A DNA stretch of 64,000 nucleotides from Microbacterium sp. cf046 (GCF_900114345.1 NZ_FOZJ01000003.1:186001-250000); one strand, 5' to 3'; counted from the first letter of the stretch, positions 52,670-62,207 are shown. The notes: generated by a model not told the origin, from the letters alone. Numbers and translations are program-made.

Positions 52670-53625
52670 CAGAGTGATCCTTCGGTGGGGAGGTTCGGGG
52701 CGTGAGCCGACGCATCGGCGTTTGAATCCACAGCTTCGGGTGCGCCGGACATCTTGAGTCGGGCGGCGATGCGTGGGTTCGAGTCAGGAGGGAGCGCCGC
52801 GATCCTGGCGGCGATGCGATCGAGGGATGCCGCACAGGCGGGCTCTTCGGGACGATTCAGGTGCCCGTGCCGTGTGCCGGGCTCGGTGACCGCGACGATG
52901 TCTCGCCCGGCTGCGGCGAGGGTGCGGGCGAAGTGCTCGCCCGAGACGCGGAGTTCGTCGGCATCCCCGTTGATCATGAGGGTCGGTGGGAAGAGCGCGA
53001 GGTCGGCGGCGGTCGCGAGTCCCGGGATCGCGGGGAGCGGGGCGTCGTCGACGGGACCGCCGAGGTAGTTCTCGTACATCCCGCGCACGGCGTCGGGTCC
53101 GAAGGTGTCCGCCTCCGGGTCTGCGTCCAGCGCGGCGCGGAGTGCAGCATCCGGTTCCGGCTGCACGGCCAGGAGGGTGGGATAGGCGAGGACGATCAGC
53201 GCAGGGGTCAGGCCGCCGTCGGCGAGCATGCGCAGGGCTGCCCCTGCCGCGAGGTTGGCCCCCGCGCTCGCGCCTCCGAGCGCCCACGGGCCGGGCGAGA
53301 GCTCCGAGTCGAGGGCCCACCGGAACGCGCCGATCACTTCGTCCGAGGCCGCCGGGTAGTGCACGCCGTCTTTGGCCGGTACGCCGAGCGACTCGGCCCA
53401 CTCGGGCGGCGTGGGCGCCAGCGCGTAGTCGACCGACACCACGGTGACGCCACGCGCTGCGAGCGCGCGTGCGACCCCGTCGGCTTCCGGCATGTCGAGG
53501 TCGCCGCCGGCGAAGCCGCCGCCGTGCGCCCACACGAGACCCGCGCCGTTCGGGATCATGCCCGGAGGAGTCGTCGGCGGGTACACCCGCACGAGTCCGC
53601 CGGCCGCTGCATACGGTTCGGTCAT
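52669..53625 (-). CDS. Alpha/beta hydrolase (hormone-sensitive-lipase-type esterase)
   Basis: 318 residues. HSL-family oxyanion motif WAHGGGFAGGD, nucleophile Ser in GGASAGAN, Asp in NGDADELR and His in TRHGHLN. ATG 53625 follows GAGGAAGGATC; 70 upstream codons in frame are not coding. Embedded between rhaI and the aldolase and coupled to the latter, so it likely removes acyl (perhaps acetyl) groups from the imported rhamnoside; the substrate is inferred from context only. A C-terminal Ala/Pro-rich tail of about 40 residues is unusual. Confidence 0.87.
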   Translation of the reverse strand: MTEPYAAAGGLVRVYPPTTPPGMIPNGAGLVWAHGGGFAGGDLDMPEADGVARALAARGVTVVSVDYALAPTPPEWAESLGVPAKDGVHYPAASDEVIGAFRWALDSELSPGPWALGGASAGANLAAGAALRMLADGGLTPALIVLAYPTLLAVQPEPDAALRAALDADPEADTFGPDAVRGMYENYLGGPVDDAPLPAIPGLATAADLALFPPTLMINGDADELRVSGEHFARTLAAAGRDIVAVTEPGTRHGHLNRPEEPACAASLDRIAARIAALPPDSNPRIAARLKMSGAPEAVDSNADASAHAPNLPTEGSL

Positions 53626-53695
53626 CTCGGATCCTTCCTCGGTTCGGCTGTCGCGGATCTGCGATCGGTGCGGGTGTGCTGTGAGCGGTTGCGAG

Positions 53696-54862
53696 TCAGG
53701 CGCCCCAGCCGGCCTGGGTGCCGCCGACGCGCTCCGCCTCGATCTTCTGCTGATAGCCGGATGCCGCGAATGCGGCCATCGGGTCGGCCGGCAGTCCCCG
53801 GGACTCACGCCACTCGGCGAGCGCCGGGCGCACATCGGTGTAGAACGCGTCCATGAAGACCCCGCTCGCAGCGAGCACGTCGTTCGCCGACTGTGCGGCG
53901 GCGAGCGCGCTCTGGTCGATGAGCAGGGCGCGCGCCGTCATCTCCTGCACGTTGAGCACGGAGCGGATCTGGCCGGGGATCTTCGCCTCGATGTTGTGGC
54001 ACTGGTCGAGCATGAACGCGACATCGGGGTTGTTCAGGCCACCGCCGCGGATGACCTCGACCAGGATGCGGAACAGCTGGAACGGGTCGGCAGCGCCGAC
54101 GATGAGGTCATCGTCCGCGTAGAAGCGCGAGTTGAAGTCGAACGAGCCGAGCTTGCCGAGGCGCAGCAGCTGCATCACGATGAACTCGATGTTCGTCCCG
54201 GGTGCGTGGTGACCCGTGTCGAGGCACACCATCGCCCGGTCGCCCAGGGTCGCGACCTGCGCGTATGAGGTTCCCCAGTCGGGAACGTCGGTGTGGTAGA
54301 ACGACGGCTCGAAGAACTTGTACTCGAGCACGAGGCGCTGCTCACCGGTGAGGCGGTCGTAGACCTGACGCAGCGAGTCGTTGAGGCGATCCTGGCGGGC
54401 GCGCATGTCGGTCTGGCCGGGGTAGTTCGAGCCCTCGGCCAGCCAGATCTTGAGATCGCGCGAGCCCGTCGCATCCATGACGTCGATGCACTCGAGGTGG
54501 TGATCGATCGCCTTGCGGCGGATCCGGTCGTCCTCGTGGGTGAGGGCGCCGAACTTGTAGTCCTCATCCTGGAAGGTGTTCGAGTTGATCGTGCCCAGCG
54601 AGACGCCCAGGTCTTCGGCGTGACGGCGGAGCACGCCGTAGTCCTCGACCTTGTCCCACGGGATGTGCAGCGCGACGCTGGGCGCGAGCGCGGTCACCCG
54701 GTTGACCTCCGCGGCATCCGCGATCTTCTCGAACGGAGTGCGCGGGGTGCCTTCGGTGGTCCACACCCGGAATCTCGTGCCGGAGTTGCCGAATGCCCAC
54801 GAGGGCAGCTCGATGGCCTGACCCGCCAGGGTCTGCTGAATGTCGGGGGAGAGGATGCTCAC
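53696..54862 (-). CDS. rhaI: L-rhamnose isomerase
   Basis: Isomerises L-rhamnose to L-rhamnulose; metal-dependent TIM barrel of 388 residues, the actinobacterial/Pseudomonas RhaI type rather than enteric RhaA. Motifs: VALHIPWDKVEDYG, GTINSNTFQDEDYKFG, KIWLAEGSNYPGQ, EYKFFEPSFYHTDVPDWG, CLDTGHHAPG and GSFDFNSRFYADDD with metal ligands. ATG 54862 overlaps the rhaM stop by ATGA. Confidence 0.95.
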   Translation of the reverse strand: MSILSPDIQQTLAGQAIELPSWAFGNSGTRFRVWTTEGTPRTPFEKIADAAEVNRVTALAPSVALHIPWDKVEDYGVLRRHAEDLGVSLGTINSNTFQDEDYKFGALTHEDDRIRRKAIDHHLECIDVMDATGSRDLKIWLAEGSNYPGQTDMRARQDRLNDSLRQVYDRLTGEQRLVLEYKFFEPSFYHTDVPDWGTSYAQVATLGDRAMVCLDTGHHAPGTNIEFIVMQLLRLGKLGSFDFNSRFYADDDLIVGAADPFQLFRILVEVIRGGGLNNPDVAFMLDQCHNIEAKIPGQIRSVLNVQEMTARALLIDQSALAAAQSANDVLAASGVFMDAFYTDVRPALAEWRESRGLPADPMAAFAASGYQQKIEAERVGGTQAGWGA

Positions 54863-55227
54863 GATGCGTCGCTTTCGTCGTTGATGGATGCAGCCAATTG
54901 GTCTTCGAGGTGGAAGATCTCGGTGAGGGGGGTCGCGGCCTGGTCGGGCCGGCCGTCGAGGCCGACGAAGAAGCGTCCCATCTCCGCCTCCCAGCGCGCC
55001 GCGACGGCGGACCCGGCGAGGTAGGCCTGCGCGGCCGCGTCGTCGTCGGTCTCGTAATAGCCGATGAGCCGGCCGCCCGCGGCGAGGTAGAGCGAGTAGT
55101 TGCGACGCCCCGACGCGGCGATCTCAGCGAGCATCTCGGGCCACACCGGCGTATGACGCGCGATGTACTCGTCGAGCAGCTCAGGTGCAACCTGGAGCTG
55201 GAAGCAGATGCGGGTCGGCGTTGTCAT
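54859..55227 (-). CDS. rhaM: L-rhamnose mutarotase
   Basis: 122-residue RhaM/YiiL family protein interconverting rhamnose anomers. Family features: QLQVAPELLDEYIARHTPVW, NYSLYLAAGGRLIGYYETDD and the AEMGRFF segment before the acidic end. ATG 55227 (with GAAGAG in front) is preferred to an in-frame ATG at 55284 that lies in the promoter. First gene of the rhaM-I-esterase-aldolase-B operon. Confidence 0.92.
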   Translation of the reverse strand: MTTPTRICFQLQVAPELLDEYIARHTPVWPEMLAEIAASGRRNYSLYLAAGGRLIGYYETDDDAAAQAYLAGSAVAARWEAEMGRFFVGLDGRPDQAATPLTEIFHLEDQLAASINDESDAS

Positions 55228-55256
55228 GGTGCTCTTCGTTGAGGTGTCGGTGTCGA

Positions 55257-55268
55257 TGAATCGATTCA
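55257..55268. promoter_or_regulatory. Perfect palindromic operator TGAATCGATTCA of the rhaM operon
   Basis: Perfect 12-bp palindrome with a central CG, overlapping the expected transcription start just downstream of the -10. Fits a LacI-family repressor. A related core GGAATCGATGGA occurs at 57987-57998 before the GH78 gene. Confidence 0.65.
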
Positions 55269-55272
55269 ATTC

Positions 55273-55301
55273 ACTGTAGGCCACGACGCGCGCGACGTCA
55301 A
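55273..55301 (-). promoter_or_regulatory. Sigma70-type promoter of the rhaM operon
   Basis: Minus strand TTGACG (55301-55296), 17-bp spacer, TACAGT (55278-55273). Start expected near 55266 inside the operator. Confidence 0.65.
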
Positions 55302-55329
55302 GACGCGCGCGCCGGGGACCCGCGACGGA

Positions 55330-57936
55330 TCACCCGACGGTGATCGCCGCGGCCGTCTCGCGATGGTGGATGCCGTGACCGAGGGTCTCTGCGGGCTGGC
55401 CCGGAAGCTCGAGCACGCCGGTGGCGCCGACCGGAACGAGGGCGTCCACGACGAGGCGGTCGTCCTCGACCCGCCACGAGATCGACGCCACGCCGTACGG
55501 CGTGCGATGCCGGGCGGATGCCGAAGTGAGGCCGCCGCCCGGCTGCGGCGCGAACCGCACGACGCGGTAGCCGGGCGCGCCCGGAGCGAGCCCGCCGACG
55601 ACCCGGTGCAGCCAATCGGCGACCGCGCCGAGCGCGTAGTGGTTGAACGAGGTCATCGTGCCCGGGTTGACGGCACCATCGGGCAGGAGGCTGTCCCAGC
55701 GCTCCCACACGGTCGTCGCCCCCATGACGACCTGGTACAGCCATGACGGGCAGCCCTGCTCGAGCAGCAGGTCGTACGCCTTGTCGAGGTGGCCGGTGCG
55801 CGTGAGCGCATCGGAGACGAGCGGCGTTCCGACGAATCCTGTGGCGATCCGGTTCTCCGCCTCGCGCACGAGCTCGGCGAGCCGGTCTCCGGCCGCCTCT
55901 CGCCGTGCGGCATCCGGAATCAGGTCGAACGAGATCGCGAGCGCGTACGCCGTCTGCGCGTCGCTGGTCATCCGTCCGTCCGCCAGAACGTACTCCGCGG
56001 CGAATGCGGCATCGACCTCGTCGGCGAGCTGCAGGTACCGCGCCTCGTCGTCGGTGCGGCCGAGCACTGCCGCCATCTGGGCGACGGTCCGCGCCGACTT
56101 GGCGAAGTAGGCGGTGGCGACCAGATACCGGTCGGTGGCGGCGTCCGCGGGGTCCTGCGGCGGCGCGGCCGGGTCGAGCCAGTCGCCCAGCTGGAAGCCG
56201 GTGTTCCACAGACGGTCCGGTCCCGCGATCGAGGCGATCAGATCGACCCAGCGCCGAGCGCTGTCGAACTGCCCGTCCAGGATGCCGGCATCCGCGAACC
56301 GCTCGTACAGCGTCCACGGCGTCAGGGTCGCGACGTCCCCCCACGCGGCACCTGGGCGGATCGGCGTCCACATCTCGTGGGCGGGGATCACCGGCACGTA
56401 CCAGGGGATCGTCCCGTCCGGCAGCTGCTCCGCGGCCACGTCCCGCAGCCACCCGGTCAGCATCCCGGAGGCATCGAACAGGAACGACGCGGTCGGCGCG
56501 AAGACCTGGATGTCTCCGGTCCAGCCGACGCGCTCGTCGCGCTGCGGGCAGTCGGTGGGGATGTCGACGAAGTTGCCGCGCATGCCCCACACGACGTTCT
56601 CGTGCAGCCGATTCACGAGCGGGTCGGAGGAGTCGAACCACCCGGTGCGCTCGAGATCGGTGTGGTACACCCGCGCGATGAGGTCGCCGGCCGCGACCGC
56701 CGCCTCGATGTCGCCGGGCCACCCGTCAACCTCGGCATACCGGAAGCCGTGGAACGTGAACCGCGGCTCCCACTCCTCGCCGCCTTCGCGGCCGGCGAGT
56801 GTGTAGTGATCGGTGGAGCGTGCCTCGCGCAGCGGTCGCGTGTACACGTCTCCGTCTTGCAGCACCTCGGCGGTGCGGATGCGGATCGTGGCGCCTTCCG
56901 GGCCGGTGACCCGGAATCGGATGCGGCCGACGAGGTTCTGGCCGAAATCGAGGATGCGGGCGCCGGTCGGCGAGGTGAGCACCTCGACCGGGCGGACCTC
57001 TTCGGTGCAGCGCACCGGTGGCGCGGTCGGTGCGACGAGGGTGCGCGGGTCGCGGTCGCGCACGGCGACGGCACCCCATTCGCCGTCGGCGAAGCCGGGC
57101 CGCGACCATCCGTCGTGCTCGAGCCGGGCGTCGTAGTCCTCGCCGTCGTAGATTCCGGTGCGGATGATCGGCGACGGCGCCGCCTTCCATCCGGCATCGG
57201 TTGCGATCGTCTCGCGGCGGCCGTCCGCGTAGGTCAGCTCGAGCTGAGCGAGGAAGGACAGGTCGTCGCCGAACAGGTTGCGGAAGCCGCCGCGCCAGCC
57301 GAGCCGCCCGCGGTACCAGCCGTCGCCGAGCCACGCCCCGATCGCATTCGCGCCGGGCTCGACGAGTCCGGTCACGTCGTACGTGTAGTAGCGCAGCCGC
57401 TGACCGTAGACGGTCCAGCCGGGCGAGAGCACGTCGTCGCCGACCCGCGTGCCGTTGAGCTCCGCCTCGTACAGGCCGTGGGCCGTCGCGTACAGGCGCG
57501 CCGAGACGAGTCCGTCGCCCACCTGGAAGTCGGTGCGGACCAGGGAGGGTCGGCGGTCGTCCGACTCCCGCTCCTCCGGCCATGCCGCGCCGACGGGTCG
57601 GGCGCTCCAGTCCTCCGGGTGCAGCAGGCCGGCCTCGACGATCGTCTCCGGGCTCCAGTCCGACCACGCGCCGTCGTCGCCGGCGAGCCGTACCCGCACC
57701 GTCGCGCGTTCGCGAGAGGCGAGCGGCGCGACCGGCCAGTCCACGAGCACCTGCTCGCCGGATGCCGCCACCGCGGTCTCGGTGGAGGCCGCGCGCCGGA
57801 CCTCGAGCTTGTAGGCGCGCTGCGTCCAGCCGGACGTCGCCTGCTCGACGATCCATGACAGTCGGGGCGAGGGCTCTCCGATGCCGATGGCGACGCGGTG
57901 ATGCTCGATTCGGGGAGCGGCGATCCGGACGGTCAT
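55330..57936 (-). CDS. Alpha-L-rhamnosidase, GH78
   Basis: Releases terminal L-rhamnose from glycosides; 868 residues, typical for intracellular GH78. No signal peptide. Order: Ig-like N-domain (RIEHHRVAIGIGEPSPRLSW), beta-sandwich (SARLYATAHGLYEAELNGTRV, SPGWTVYGQRLRYYTYDVT), then the (alpha/alpha)6 barrel with the signature DIPTDCPQRDERVGWTGD (acidic catalytic residues) and GTIPWYVPV, and a C-terminal beta-domain. ATG 57936 follows GAGAGGAACC. A LacI-type operator lies 34 bp upstream. Confidence 0.93.
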   Translation of the reverse strand: MTVRIAAPRIEHHRVAIGIGEPSPRLSWIVEQATSGWTQRAYKLEVRRAASTETAVAASGEQVLVDWPVAPLASRERATVRVRLAGDDGAWSDWSPETIVEAGLLHPEDWSARPVGAAWPEERESDDRRPSLVRTDFQVGDGLVSARLYATAHGLYEAELNGTRVGDDVLSPGWTVYGQRLRYYTYDVTGLVEPGANAIGAWLGDGWYRGRLGWRGGFRNLFGDDLSFLAQLELTYADGRRETIATDAGWKAAPSPIIRTGIYDGEDYDARLEHDGWSRPGFADGEWGAVAVRDRDPRTLVAPTAPPVRCTEEVRPVEVLTSPTGARILDFGQNLVGRIRFRVTGPEGATIRIRTAEVLQDGDVYTRPLREARSTDHYTLAGREGGEEWEPRFTFHGFRYAEVDGWPGDIEAAVAAGDLIARVYHTDLERTGWFDSSDPLVNRLHENVVWGMRGNFVDIPTDCPQRDERVGWTGDIQVFAPTASFLFDASGMLTGWLRDVAAEQLPDGTIPWYVPVIPAHEMWTPIRPGAAWGDVATLTPWTLYERFADAGILDGQFDSARRWVDLIASIAGPDRLWNTGFQLGDWLDPAAPPQDPADAATDRYLVATAYFAKSARTVAQMAAVLGRTDDEARYLQLADEVDAAFAAEYVLADGRMTSDAQTAYALAISFDLIPDAARREAAGDRLAELVREAENRIATGFVGTPLVSDALTRTGHLDKAYDLLLEQGCPSWLYQVVMGATTVWERWDSLLPDGAVNPGTMTSFNHYALGAVADWLHRVVGGLAPGAPGYRVVRFAPQPGGGLTSASARHRTPYGVASISWRVEDDRLVVDALVPVGATGVLELPGQPAETLGHGIHHRETAAAITVG

Positions 57937-57969
57937 CGCGTGGTTCCTCTCTCGCCCACGAGGGACAGA

Positions 57970-57983
57970 TTGTTACGTTTCAA
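57970..57983. promoter_or_regulatory. LacI-type operator before GH78
   Basis: TTGTTACGTTTCAA, 12 of 14 positions of TTGAAACGTTTCAA. Confidence 0.55.
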
Positions 57984-58030
57984 GTCGGAATCGATGGAGT
58001 CGGTCGGGCGGTGGCGGGTCATGGTGCGCC

Positions 58031-58861
58031 TCAGCACCAACTGTGGCGGGCGCTGAATCCCAGCCGCTGCCGGATCTTGTGGGTCGAGATCAGCGACTCG
58101 TGCTCGCCGAGATCGTCCGCGAGGGGCGTGTCCGGAAACCAGCGGTTCGCGACCTCGCGCGACGGCGCCGCGTTGCCCGAATCGGGTGCCGCCACGTTGT
58201 AGACCTCGAAGCCCGGGCGCGCGTGCTCGAGCGCGAGGGCCACCGCCTCCGCACCGTCGCGGGCGTCGATCCACGACCCGAGCAGGTCACGGCGGTAGTC
58301 GGGCTCGCTCGCGCGGTCGAACGTCGCGTACTCGTCCTCGGCGACCACGTTCGTGAACCGGAGGGCGGTGATCGAGGACCCTGGCGTCCAGCCTGCCAGC
58401 TGAGCGGCCATCGCCTCCTCGACGACCTTCCCGAGGCCGTACGTGTTGTACGCGGCGGTGTGGGTCTCATCCAGCGGCAGGAACGGCGGCGCGACGTCGA
58501 AGGGGAAGCCCATCGCGGTGATGCTGCTCGCGCTGACGATCGTGCGGATGCCCGCGCGATGCGCGGCGAAGAGCACGTGGAACGAAGCGGTCACGTTGTT
58601 CTCGAACGTGGTCACGTCGGGGACGAGTCCGTTGACCGGCACTGCGGCGAGGTGCACGATGGCGTCCAGTCCGCCGTGGCGAGCTGTCACGCCGAGGAAT
58701 GCGTCGAGCGTCTGTCCGTAGTCGGCCAGATCGACGCGCGTGAACCCCACCCCGGCGGGGCCCTGCAGGTCGAAGCCCGTGACGGTGTGGCCGCCGGCGC
58801 GCAGGCGCTGCACCGTCGCCCGGCCGAGCTTGCCGTCGCTGCCGGTCACTCCGACGATCAT
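58031..58861 (-). CDS. NAD-dependent epimerase/dehydratase (extended SDR)
   Basis: 276 residues. Start MIVGVTGSDGKLGRATVQRL has the extended-SDR GxxGxxG motif; later VHLAAVPV, SASSITAMG and YNTYGLGK carry the Ser-Tyr-Lys triad. Similar in size to sugar-acid (uronate-type) dehydrogenases and UDP-sugar epimerases. ATG 58861 begins the canonical Rossmann strand. It sits between the sugar permeases and GH78, so it probably oxidises or epimerises a sugar released from the transported rhamnoside; specific substrate unknown. Confidence 0.85.
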   Translation of the reverse strand: MIVGVTGSDGKLGRATVQRLRAGGHTVTGFDLQGPAGVGFTRVDLADYGQTLDAFLGVTARHGGLDAIVHLAAVPVNGLVPDVTTFENNVTASFHVLFAAHRAGIRTIVSASSITAMGFPFDVAPPFLPLDETHTAAYNTYGLGKVVEEAMAAQLAGWTPGSSITALRFTNVVAEDEYATFDRASEPDYRRDLLGSWIDARDGAEAVALALEHARPGFEVYNVAAPDSGNAAPSREVANRWFPDTPLADDLGEHESLISTHKIRQRLGFSARHSWC

Positions 58862-58904
58862 GATCTCGCGTCGCCTTCCGGCATCGCGATGTCGCACAGC
58901 CGCA

Positions 58905-59813
58905 TCAGCCCTTGACCGCTCCGGCCGCGAGGCCCTTCATGATCTGCTGGTTCAGGAACAGGTAGAGGATCAGGATTCCGCCGGACGTTATGCAGATCGC
59001 GGCGAACAGCGGTCCGTAGTTGATCGCACCGTACTCGCCGGAGAAGTTGAGCAGTCCCACCTGGATCGTGTTGAGCGACTTCTTCCCACCGAAGATGAGC
59101 GCGATGAGCAGGTCGTTCCAGATGAGGAAGAACTGCACGATCGCGACGGTCAGCACCGCGTTGCGCATCATCGGCAGACCGATCGAGAAGAACGCCCGGA
59201 TCATCGAGGCGCCGTCGAGTGTCGAGGCCTCGAAGATCTCCCGCGGGATCGCGCGGAAGTACGTGGCCATCATGAACACCGTGAGCGGGAGACCGCCGGC
59301 CGTGTAGATCAGGATCATCGGGAGGTACGTGCCGGTGATGCCGATCTGGAAGAACGCGGTGAACAGCGGGAGCACGATCATCTGGCCGGGGATCATGATT
59401 CCGGCGAGGAAGAGCAGCAGGATCCCGGCACGACCCTTGAAGACGAGGATCTCGAGCGCGAAGCCGGCCGCGGTGCCCAGGATCACGATCAGGGCCAGCG
59501 ACGGCACGGTCACGATGATCGAGTTCGAGATCGTCGTGGCGAGGTTGCCGGTCTCCCACGCGAGCGGGTAGTTGGACCACTGCCAGACCTCGGGGAACGC
59601 GTAGGACGGATTGTTCAGGAAGTCGCTGTTGGACTTGAGCGAGTTGATGAACATCCAGAACAGCGGGTACGCCGTTACAGTGATCAGGAAGGCGATCGTG
59701 AGCCACGCCGGAATCCGCTTGAGGAACCGGACGAATGCCGCGCCCGGCCCGCCCGAGTGCGGGACGACGGCGCGCGGGGAGTGGACAGCTGTGGTCTCGA
59801 GTGTCGTGGTCAT
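58905..59813 (-). CDS. Sugar ABC transporter permease (MalG type)
   Basis: 302 residues with six hydrophobic segments and the ABC-permease EAA loop (REIFEASTLDGASMIRAFFSIGLPMM). N-terminal cytoplasmic tail of about 40 residues. ATG 59813 follows a strong AAGGGGGGAAC. It lies 14 bp after the MalF-type partner. No ATPase gene is nearby; such CUT1 importers usually share a general MsiK-like ATPase encoded elsewhere. Confidence 0.92.
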   Translation of the reverse strand: MTTTLETTAVHSPRAVVPHSGGPGAAFVRFLKRIPAWLTIAFLITVTAYPLFWMFINSLKSNSDFLNNPSYAFPEVWQWSNYPLAWETGNLATTISNSIIVTVPSLALIVILGTAAGFALEILVFKGRAGILLLFLAGIMIPGQMIVLPLFTAFFQIGITGTYLPMILIYTAGGLPLTVFMMATYFRAIPREIFEASTLDGASMIRAFFSIGLPMMRNAVLTVAIVQFFLIWNDLLIALIFGGKKSLNTIQVGLLNFSGEYGAINYGPLFAAICITSGGILILYLFLNQQIMKGLAAGAVKG

Positions 59814-59827
59814 GTCGTTCCCCCCTT

Positions 59828-60709
59828 TCAGACGCTCAGGTCGCGACGCGACGATCGGAAGATGACGAGTGTGACGACCAAGCACATGACGGTCAGCAGG
59901 AGTGCGATCGTCGACCCGTATCCGTAGTCACTGAATTGGAACGCTGTGCGGTACATGTACAGCGTGAGCGGCGTGGTCGAGTTGCCGGGGCCGCCGCCGG
60001 TGAGGGCGAAGACCGAGTCGAACACCTTGATCGTCCCGTTGATGCTGAAGATGAACGACGCGAACAGGATCGGCAGTGACATCGGCAGCACGATGTGGCG
60101 GAGGAGCTTGAAGGACTTCGCACCGTCGATCCGCGCGGACTCGATGATCTCGTCGGGGATGTCGAGCAGTCCCGAGAAGACGAGCACGCCGTAGAACCCG
60201 ACGGACCGCCACACGTCCATGATCACGATCACCACGAACGCGGTCGTGCCGGCCCCGAGCCAGTCCACCGACGAGAGGCCGACGTTGACGAGGAGCTCGT
60301 TGACGAGGCCGTCGACAGGCGCCGACTGGAAGAGCTTCTGGTACAGCAGGGCGATCGCCACTGTCGGAAGGACGACCGGGAAGAACACGAGCGTCCGCAC
60401 GAGCACCGACGACTTGCGCAGGACGAAGTTGTAGAGGAGCGCGAGGCCGTAGCCGAGCACGACCTGGAAGAGGGTGACCAGGAGCGCGTACTTGATCGTG
60501 AACCAGAAGGCGTCCCACACGTAGGGGTCCGAGAACAGACGAGTGAAGTTCTCCAGGCCGACGAACTCGAACCCCTCGAGCGCGCTGCCGCTGAAGAAGG
60601 TCAATCCGAACGACCACGCGACCGGCACGAGGATGATGAGGGTGTAGACCACCAGCGCGGGTGTCAGCAGGAGGGTGATCGCCTTGCGGTCGCCGAGGAC
60701 GGACTTCAT
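59828..60709 (-). CDS. Sugar ABC transporter permease (MalF/UgpA type)
   Basis: 293 residues with six membrane segments and the EAA loop DEIIESARIDGAKSFKLLRHIVLP. ATG 60709 follows AAAGGGCGC; 27 upstream codons in the same frame are not conserved. Forms the importer with the downstream MalG-type permease and the upstream binding lipoprotein. Confidence 0.92.
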   Translation of the reverse strand: MKSVLGDRKAITLLLTPALVVYTLIILVPVAWSFGLTFFSGSALEGFEFVGLENFTRLFSDPYVWDAFWFTIKYALLVTLFQVVLGYGLALLYNFVLRKSSVLVRTLVFFPVVLPTVAIALLYQKLFQSAPVDGLVNELLVNVGLSSVDWLGAGTTAFVVIVIMDVWRSVGFYGVLVFSGLLDIPDEIIESARIDGAKSFKLLRHIVLPMSLPILFASFIFSINGTIKVFDSVFALTGGGPGNSTTPLTLYMYRTAFQFSDYGYGSTIALLLTVMCLVVTLVIFRSSRRDLSV

Positions 60710-60805
60710 GAGGGCGCCCTTTCGAGAGCGTGAGCGGTGGGGTCTCTGGACAGAAGGATGACGCCCCGGTGCACCCGTGTCCAGGTGCACCGGGGCGTCT
60801 GCGGA

Positions 60806-62125
60806 TCAGCCTTCGTCGAGCGCGTCCTGGACGGCGGTCATGAACTCCTCGGGAGTCATCTGACCGGTCACCAGCAGCGCCGCGTTCGTCGATGAGATGC
60901 TGCTCGCCTTGGCGTTGAACAGCGCCTCGAACCACAGCACGCTGTCGGTCGACGTGTCGATCGTGTCCTTGATCGTCTGCGAGATCGCGGGCAGCGCGAT
61001 GCTCGTGTCATCCGCGACGAACCCGGTGATCTGGCCCTGCTTGAGCGCCTCGTTGCCGTAGTTCTCGGTGATGCACTTCAGCCAGTCGCCGACACCCGGG
61101 CTGTAGGTCTTCGCGCCGAAGGTGGCGGGCAGACCGACGTTGGACGGGTACTCCTCGATCGAGCCCGCACCGCCGTCGACGGCGGGGAAGGGCATGAAGC
61201 CGACGTTGTCGGCGCCGATCTGGTTCGCGTCGCTGTTGATGTTGCCGAGCAGCCAGCTGCCCATGTAGATCATCGCGGCCTTGCCGGTGAGGAACTCGTT
61301 GCTGGCGGCGTCGTAGTCCAGGGATGCGACGTTGTCACCGAAGTAGCCCTGAGCACCGAGGTCGGCGATCGCCTGAGCGGCTGCGACGTAGTCGGGGTCG
61401 GTGAGCTTCGCGTCACCGTCGGCGACCTTCTGCAGCGCGTCGGCGCCGAGGGTGCGGAACAGGTAGCCGCTGACGAGGCGCGTCAGGGGCCAGCCCTGCT
61501 CGCCGGATGCGGCGAACGGGGTGAGGCCGGCGGCCTTCGCCTCGGCCGCCACGGTCAGCAGGTCGTCCCACGTCTCGGGAACGGCCCAGCCGTTCTCCTC
61601 GAAGATCGCCTTGTTGTAGAAGATGCCCTCGATGTTGTACTGGAAGGGCAGGAAGTTGAACGCGCCGCCGTACAGCTTCTCGATCGTCGAGACCGCGCCG
61701 TCGGAGACCTTGTCGCGCACGTCGAGGTCGGTGAGCGCCTTGTCGAAGTCGAGCAGGTACCCGGCATCCCAGAGCTTCGCGCCCTCCGCCGGGTTGCCGC
61801 CGGCCGAGAACATGGGGGGCAGGCCGTCCTGCGTGGCCAGCAGCTGCACCTGGGCGTCGAGGTCGGCCTGGGGGATCGAGTTGATCTCGAGCGGCATGGC
61901 CTCCTCCTGGTCGGAGCAGACGCCGTCTGCGAGCGCCTGGAGAATCGGCTCGGTCGTGGTGTTCTCGGCGTTCTTGAGGAACTCGAGCGTCGCCGGGTCT
62001 TCGGCCGAGCCGCCGCCGTCACTGCCGCCGCCGGAGCAGCCGGCGAGGATGAGCACACCGGCGCCGGCAAGGGCGAGGGTGCTGAGGAGCGGCTTCCGAA
62101 GACGCCGCGATGTTGCTGTGGACAC
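60806..62125 (-). CDS. Extracellular sugar-binding lipoprotein of ABC importer
   Basis: 439 residues. GTG 62125 is preceded by AAGGAGGAAAC and starts a lipoprotein signal peptide with lipobox LAGC (lipidated Cys30). Mature SBP family 1 (CUT1) fold, for example IEGIFYNKAIFEENGWAVPETWDDL, GEQGWPLTRLVSGYLF and AMIYMGSWLLGNI. Upstream are two copies of the LacI-type operator. The ligand is probably a rhamnose-containing oligosaccharide, judged from the neighbouring GH78. Confidence 0.92.
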   Translation of the reverse strand: MSTATSRRLRKPLLSTLALAGAGVLILAGCSGGGSDGGGSAEDPATLEFLKNAENTTTEPILQALADGVCSDQEEAMPLEINSIPQADLDAQVQLLATQDGLPPMFSAGGNPAEGAKLWDAGYLLDFDKALTDLDVRDKVSDGAVSTIEKLYGGAFNFLPFQYNIEGIFYNKAIFEENGWAVPETWDDLLTVAAEAKAAGLTPFAASGEQGWPLTRLVSGYLFRTLGADALQKVADGDAKLTDPDYVAAAQAIADLGAQGYFGDNVASLDYDAASNEFLTGKAAMIYMGSWLLGNINSDANQIGADNVGFMPFPAVDGGAGSIEEYPSNVGLPATFGAKTYSPGVGDWLKCITENYGNEALKQGQITGFVADDTSIALPAISQTIKDTIDTSTDSVLWFEALFNAKASSISSTNAALLVTGQMTPEEFMTAVQDALDEG

Positions 62126-62153
62126 GTTTCCTCCTTGAAATGTGGCGTCTGCG

Positions 62154-62167
62154 TTGAGACGTTTCAA
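62154..62167. promoter_or_regulatory. LacI-type operator before the importer genes, site 1
   Basis: TTGAGACGTTTCAA, 13 of 14 positions of the palindrome TTGAAACGTTTCAA; 29 bp upstream of the lipoprotein start. Confidence 0.65.
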
Positions 62168-62207
62168 TTGGGATGTTAGGTCAGACGCTCTGCGGCTGTC
62201 AAGTGAT

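Noticed and set aside
58031..58861. L-rhamnose 1-dehydrogenase for the oxidative rhamnose pathway
   Set aside because: The locus has a complete isomerase-kinase-aldolase set, and this protein looks like an extended SDR of epimerase/uronate dehydrogenase type rather than a classical rhamnose dehydrogenase.
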